A stretch of 64,000 nt of DNA, from the NCBI GenBank assembly GCA_023653095.1, contig JAMNXP010000007.1:47290-111289 (forward strand). The letters run 5' to 3'. Shown here in pieces: positions 61,195-64,000 of the stretch; the first letter of the stretch is position 1; each line of letters begins with the position of its first letter. The notes beneath the pieces were generated by a model. The model did not search any database and was not told where the DNA came from. It worked only from the letters and a program-made list of their open reading frames with translations. This DNA is from Bacteroidia bacterium. Lineage in GTDB: Bacteria; Bacteroidota; Bacteroidia; NS11-12g; UBA955. The translations under genes were made by a program, and so were the position numbers.

Positions 61195-61422
61195 ATGAAA
61201 CGCGAACGAAGAAAGTTCACCAATGAATTCAAGGCCGAAGTTGCCTTAGAAGCGATCAAAGAGAAATTAAAAATGGTGGAGTTAGCTTAGAAGTACAAGG
61301 TGAATCCTTTACAAATCAAGGTCTGGAAGAAAGAGTTTTTAGACCATAAAGCGAGTATTTTTGGAAGCGAAGTCAGTTCCAAGGTCAAATTTGAAAAGGA
61401 ACAATTGAACAAACAAGCGTAA
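61195..61422 (+). pseudogene. IS3-family OrfA remnant
   Basis: The frame starts MKRERRKFTNEFKAEVALEAI and contains an in-frame TAG at codon 32 before 'KYKVNPLQIKVWKKEFLDHKASIFG', the HTH_Tnp_1 pattern of IS3 OrfA. No OrfB follows. A related leader remnant is at 32340. Confidence 0.75.
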
Positions 61423-61659
61423 GAGCATTTTCGGAAAGTTGCGCACTGTACTCAGCGGAGACAGAGGTCGGCTCACCTACCTACTTAACTCCATAAAAAT
61501 CAAGATTTTATTAACTATTTTTACCTCCAGAAACCCCCTTAGAAACCAAGCAGCCAAAAGGGGGGCTTGATTGTCTAGTTTGAGTTTCTTTAGGTTTCAC
61601 AATGATAATGAACCTAATTTAAAATGCAACTCAATTAGCGCAACAATGCTTTGTCTATT
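61423..61659. other. Intergenic, no gene seen
   Basis: Holds a hairpin CCCCCTT (61534-61540) / AAGGGGG (61558-61564). It is not followed by a T-run. Nothing else supported. Confidence 0.4.
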
Positions 61660-62952
61660 TTATAAAAGCAATAAGGTTTTGGCAATTGCCTCTTTTAAAT
61701 CTTTCTTTACTTCTGTTTGTTTTGCAAATTCATCCCATTTACTAACAGCATCGCGCACCTGATTGATGATTGCATCCGCTTTTTTGATGTTCATTTTTTG
61801 TGCTACTTGCAATAAATCGTTTCGCGTAATGTTCTGACGTTTGCCATTGATGCTCATTGAATGTTGACTTACCCAGGTACTATCAGGGCGATACGAATGG
61901 CACACATCAAACGCAGGGGCTAATTTCCATTGACCTGTTTTGTCCATGATAAAAGAAAAGTTCTTTGTATGGTCATCACAATTTCGTGCCATTACATTGA
62001 ATACCATCCTGCGGTAAAGTTGTTCTGCATCGGTATAGGGTAATAACATGCTTCGCATGGTTTCGAATAACTGTTCGTAACTGAAAGAATTAATGTCATT
62101 AAAATCATAGTGAGCGATAGCACAAAAACTTTGAACATGAATTTTACCTTTCCCATGCTCTCTGTCAAAACGTTTGGTCATAAAATGTGCTCTGTTACTT
62201 TCCTCAAGTAAGCGGCATTCAGTCATTTCAATTGCGGCTTCTTTAGCCATTAAATAGTAAGCCATCTCTACTCGTCCATAACCTGATGAAGTACCGAGCT
62301 GTTGATCGGTAACACCGTCAAACTTCAAAAGCCAATGGGTAAATCCTTTCGGAGCATCTGCCTGACCTGAACGTATTTCTTTTGTGTCGGCATTGAAAGT
62401 AATAACAGCCTTTGCTCTTGCCCCACCAGCTGAAGTACCAATTTTCAAGATGTCGCTCAATGCCTTTGATTCATCAGCAGATAAGTTAGCGTTAAATTGT
62501 TGTCTTCCTGAAAGTATCTCTTGAGCAATTTGAATCAAACTGCTCAGCTCAATTTTAGTTGCTCCATTATTGGCTTTGGGTAAAACTGGTTCAAATTCAA
62601 AAGCACCCATTCCACGTTCTCCAATAAAACATAATAACTCAACTGGGTTCATACTATCCGAAGGACGACCATTACTTGCCAGCCAAGCGTTAATTAAGCT
62701 GCTTCCGTATTTATCTGGTATTACATCTGCTAAAAGACCAGGTAAGCCTTTGAATGTAATTGTATTTCTTAATGCTGGAAAGGAAAACACTTGTTTTTCT
62801 GCACCACTAATGGGCATTTTCAACGGAGATAAGTCCCATTGATTCGCAAGAAAGGAAGGTTCGTATTCAAATGACGCCAAACCACTATTTGCATCCCATG
62901 CAATTGCTCCAACTCGTTTATTCCAAATATTGATGTATGCTGTTGTTATCAT
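61660..62952 (-). CDS. hipA: HipA-type serine/threonine kinase toxin
   Basis: 430 residues from ATG 62952, which overlaps the HipB stop by 1 nt (TAATG). HipA marks: 'PISGAEKQVFSFPALRNTI' N-terminal subdomain, 'FMTKRFDREHGKGKIHVQSF', catalytic 'NCDDHTKNFSF' near residue 325 and 'LAPAFDVCHSY' (metal-binding Asp). HipA phosphorylates a tRNA synthetase (Glu-tRNA synthetase in E. coli) and promotes dormancy. It is paired with HipB upstream. Ends ~240 bp from transposase debris. Confidence 0.92.
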   Translation of the reverse strand: MITTAYINIWNKRVGAIAWDANSGLASFEYEPSFLANQWDLSPLKMPISGAEKQVFSFPALRNTITFKGLPGLLADVIPDKYGSSLINAWLASNGRPSDSMNPVELLCFIGERGMGAFEFEPVLPKANNGATKIELSSLIQIAQEILSGRQQFNANLSADESKALSDILKIGTSAGGARAKAVITFNADTKEIRSGQADAPKGFTHWLLKFDGVTDQQLGTSSGYGRVEMAYYLMAKEAAIEMTECRLLEESNRAHFMTKRFDREHGKGKIHVQSFCAIAHYDFNDINSFSYEQLFETMRSMLLPYTDAEQLYRRMVFNVMARNCDDHTKNFSFIMDKTGQWKLAPAFDVCHSYRPDSTWVSQHSMSINGKRQNITRNDLLQVAQKMNIKKADAIINQVRDAVSKWDEFAKQTEVKKDLKEAIAKTLLLL

Positions 62953-63305
62953 TACCAATCACTTTTAGGTTTTTTATTTTGACTGTCTTTTTTAGCGCTT
63001 GCTCTTTGGCGTTTATTTTGTTCCAACTTAGCAAGTTGTAAGGGGCTAAATTGTTGCTTTATTTCAAAATGCTCAAAGATTTGAAGCTGCTCTAGTGCTC
63101 TCAAAATTTGTATAAAAGAAAGCAATGTTCCTCCTGCACCTTTTTCAATTTGCACCATTGTGGAACGATTAATTCCTGCCGCAGTAGCAACTTGTTGTTG
63201 TGTTTTATTTTGCCGCAATCTCGTTTGTTTAACAAATTCACCCAATTGTTCAAGCATTGCAGGGTCGCTCATTGCGTGCCAGTATTTGATACTTTTTTCC
63301 ATCAT
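62952..63305 (-). CDS. hipB: HipB-type antitoxin
   Basis: 117 residues, helix-turn-helix at about 17-75 ('LGEFVKQTRLRQNKTQQQVATAAGINRSTMVQIEKGAGGTLLSFIQILRAL') and a basic tail 'KRQRASAKKDSQNKKPKSDW'. It is the operon's first gene, represses its promoter in the known systems and blocks HipA. A 15-bp inverted repeat sits right upstream. Confidence 0.9.
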   Translation of the reverse strand: MMEKSIKYWHAMSDPAMLEQLGEFVKQTRLRQNKTQQQVATAAGINRSTMVQIEKGAGGTLLSFIQILRALEQLQIFEHFEIKQQFSPLQLAKLEQNKRQRASAKKDSQNKKPKSDW

Positions 63306-63316
63306 TCAGCCTGTTA

Positions 63317-63356
63317 TTACTATATAATGTTAATTTTTGCCAACATTATATAGTAA
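63317..63356 (-). promoter_or_regulatory. HipB operator candidate
   Basis: Perfect 15-bp arms TTACTATATAATGTT (63317-63331) and its complement (63342-63356), 12 bp upstream of the HipB ATG. Half-sites ATGTTGGCA-like recur at 63362, 63402 and 63426, so several operators are possible. Confidence 0.6.
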
Positions 63357-63933
63357 ATAAAATGTTGGTATATTCCACCACAAATATACATAAGATTATT
63401 CAATGTTGGCAAAAAGCAACATTTCAATGTTGTGAAAATAAGAAAATTGAGCGCAAGCAACATTAATTAGGGTGCTCTTCTTCGGTTTGCTCATATTTGG
63501 TCACAATTTTTTAAAATATTGTGACAAATTCATATTGCTATTTGTCACCATGAAACAATTTCGTCGGTTTCAGATTATTTCATTTTTAGCTAATGCACAA
63601 ATTCGGAAGATCCGAATTTCTTGAAATTTCGATAGGTAATTGACAAAAATCATCAATCTCCTCAAAAACGCCGCAAACCCCTGCAAATAGGCAGTTTTCT
63701 AAAATCATATCTAGGTTGGCAAATGGCAAGGTATATATATATCCTTGCCATTTGCCAAGTGGTGATTTTACCATTTGTTTTACCATTAGATTAATTCTCT
63801 AATGAAATTGATTTTCATTGAATCTGTTTTGTTTCATCTGTATCCAGATTATGACCTCTTCCCACAAAATCGCACTCTTCTAAACTAGAGTTTTCAGGGT
63901 AACAAAAAACAGAAAAAAAACTAACTTGTTACC
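63357..63933. other. Palindrome-rich intergenic region before the IS3 element
   Basis: Hairpins at 63500-63525 (GTCACAAT/ATTGTGAC), 63522-63547 (TGACAAAT/ATTTGTCA), 63599-63619 (AAATTCGGA/TCCGAATTT), 63716-63758 (16-bp perfect arms TTGGCAAATGGCAAGG and complement, 11-nt AT loop) and 63898-63933 (GGTAACAA/TTGTTACC). A 66-codon frame at 63586-63786 overlaps these and is not supported. Confidence 0.6.
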
Positions 63934-64000
63934 ATGAAAAAATCAAAATTTACTGAAGCTCAGATTGTTTTTGCGATCAAACAATTCGAGACTGGAACGC
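63934..64000 (+). CDS. IS3-family transposase OrfA, start only
   Basis: ATG at 63934 opens 'MKKSKFTEAQIVFAIKQFET', the typical N-terminus of IS3-family OrfA with its HTH. The frame runs off the window. It differs from the remnant at 61195, so this is a separate insertion. A GGTAACAA/TTGTTACC repeat directly before it may be part of the element's leader. Terminal repeats cannot be set from this window. Confidence 0.8.
   Translation, partial: MKKSKFTEAQIVFAIKQFETGT

Noticed and set aside
61534..61564. Intrinsic terminator
   Set aside because: The CCCCCTT/AAGGGGG hairpin has a long loop and no T-run after it on either strand.
63586..63786. 66-aa minus-strand protein
   Set aside because: The frame overlaps two strong palindromes and has no ribosome site or recognisable fold.

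Overview
The window looks like a chromosomal segment of a Bacteroidota bacterium, probably on the Flavobacteriales/Sphingobacteriales side. It is AT-rich and carries several secreted proteins with type IX secretion (T9SS) sorting tails of type A (1852, 43599, 47442, 54937) and type B (48725), a GldJ/GldK/SUMF1-like protein, and repeated matches to the Bacteroidota -7 promoter box TAnnTTTG. No rRNA, tRNA or CRISPR array is visible.

Layout. 1-1764: end of a sugar or surface polysaccharide cluster (membrane protein plus WecE-type aminotransferase). 1852-11804: ordinary cargo, namely a T9SS protein, a RES-Xre toxin-antitoxin pair, an MFS transporter, a metallopeptidase, a thioredoxin-fold protein, and a four-gene operon (membrane protein, methyltransferase, CrtA-like, DUF2071). 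11817-21874: Fic protein, RmuC, two coiled-coil unknowns, a DUF4143 ATPase and an AbiE toxin-antitoxin pair. 22322-32105: one long defence operon in which a small Xre regulator is followed by HsdM1, HsdM2, HsdS, an OLD-type ATPase/TOPRIM nuclease, HsdR and an AbiU2-like protein. 32106-42713: accessory DNA with gene fragments, large palindromes, YefM-YoeB, a second DUF4143 ATPase, an ORF6N gene behind a 3 x 153-bp palindrome array, two WYL regulators and a third ATPase flanked by hairpin-bearing direct repeats. 42844-59587: VWA protein, T9SS proteins, a second Fic protein, a SUMF1-like protein and a DEAD-box helicase. 59719-64000: orphan AbiEi with a toxin stub, transposase debris, HipBA and the start of an IS3-family element.

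Main theme. Accessory genes here are tied to their own short non-coding repeats. Both DUF4143 ATPases are preceded by three direct repeats of exactly 33 bp. The DUF234-type ATPase sits between two copies of a hairpin-bearing direct repeat. The ORF6N gene follows a three-unit array of long palindromes in which stem changes are paired. Three insertions (AbiE, the second DUF4143 ATPase, and a non-coding island) are bracketed by a partial copy of the neighbouring gene, which suggests a shared mode of insertion. The repeat-linked ATPase genes and the repeat-linked ORF6N gene are my best candidates for an undescribed system. The two-methylase type I R-M operon with embedded OLD and AbiU2 genes is the clearest defence locus.

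All functional calls are from reading motifs and family knowledge; no database search was run.
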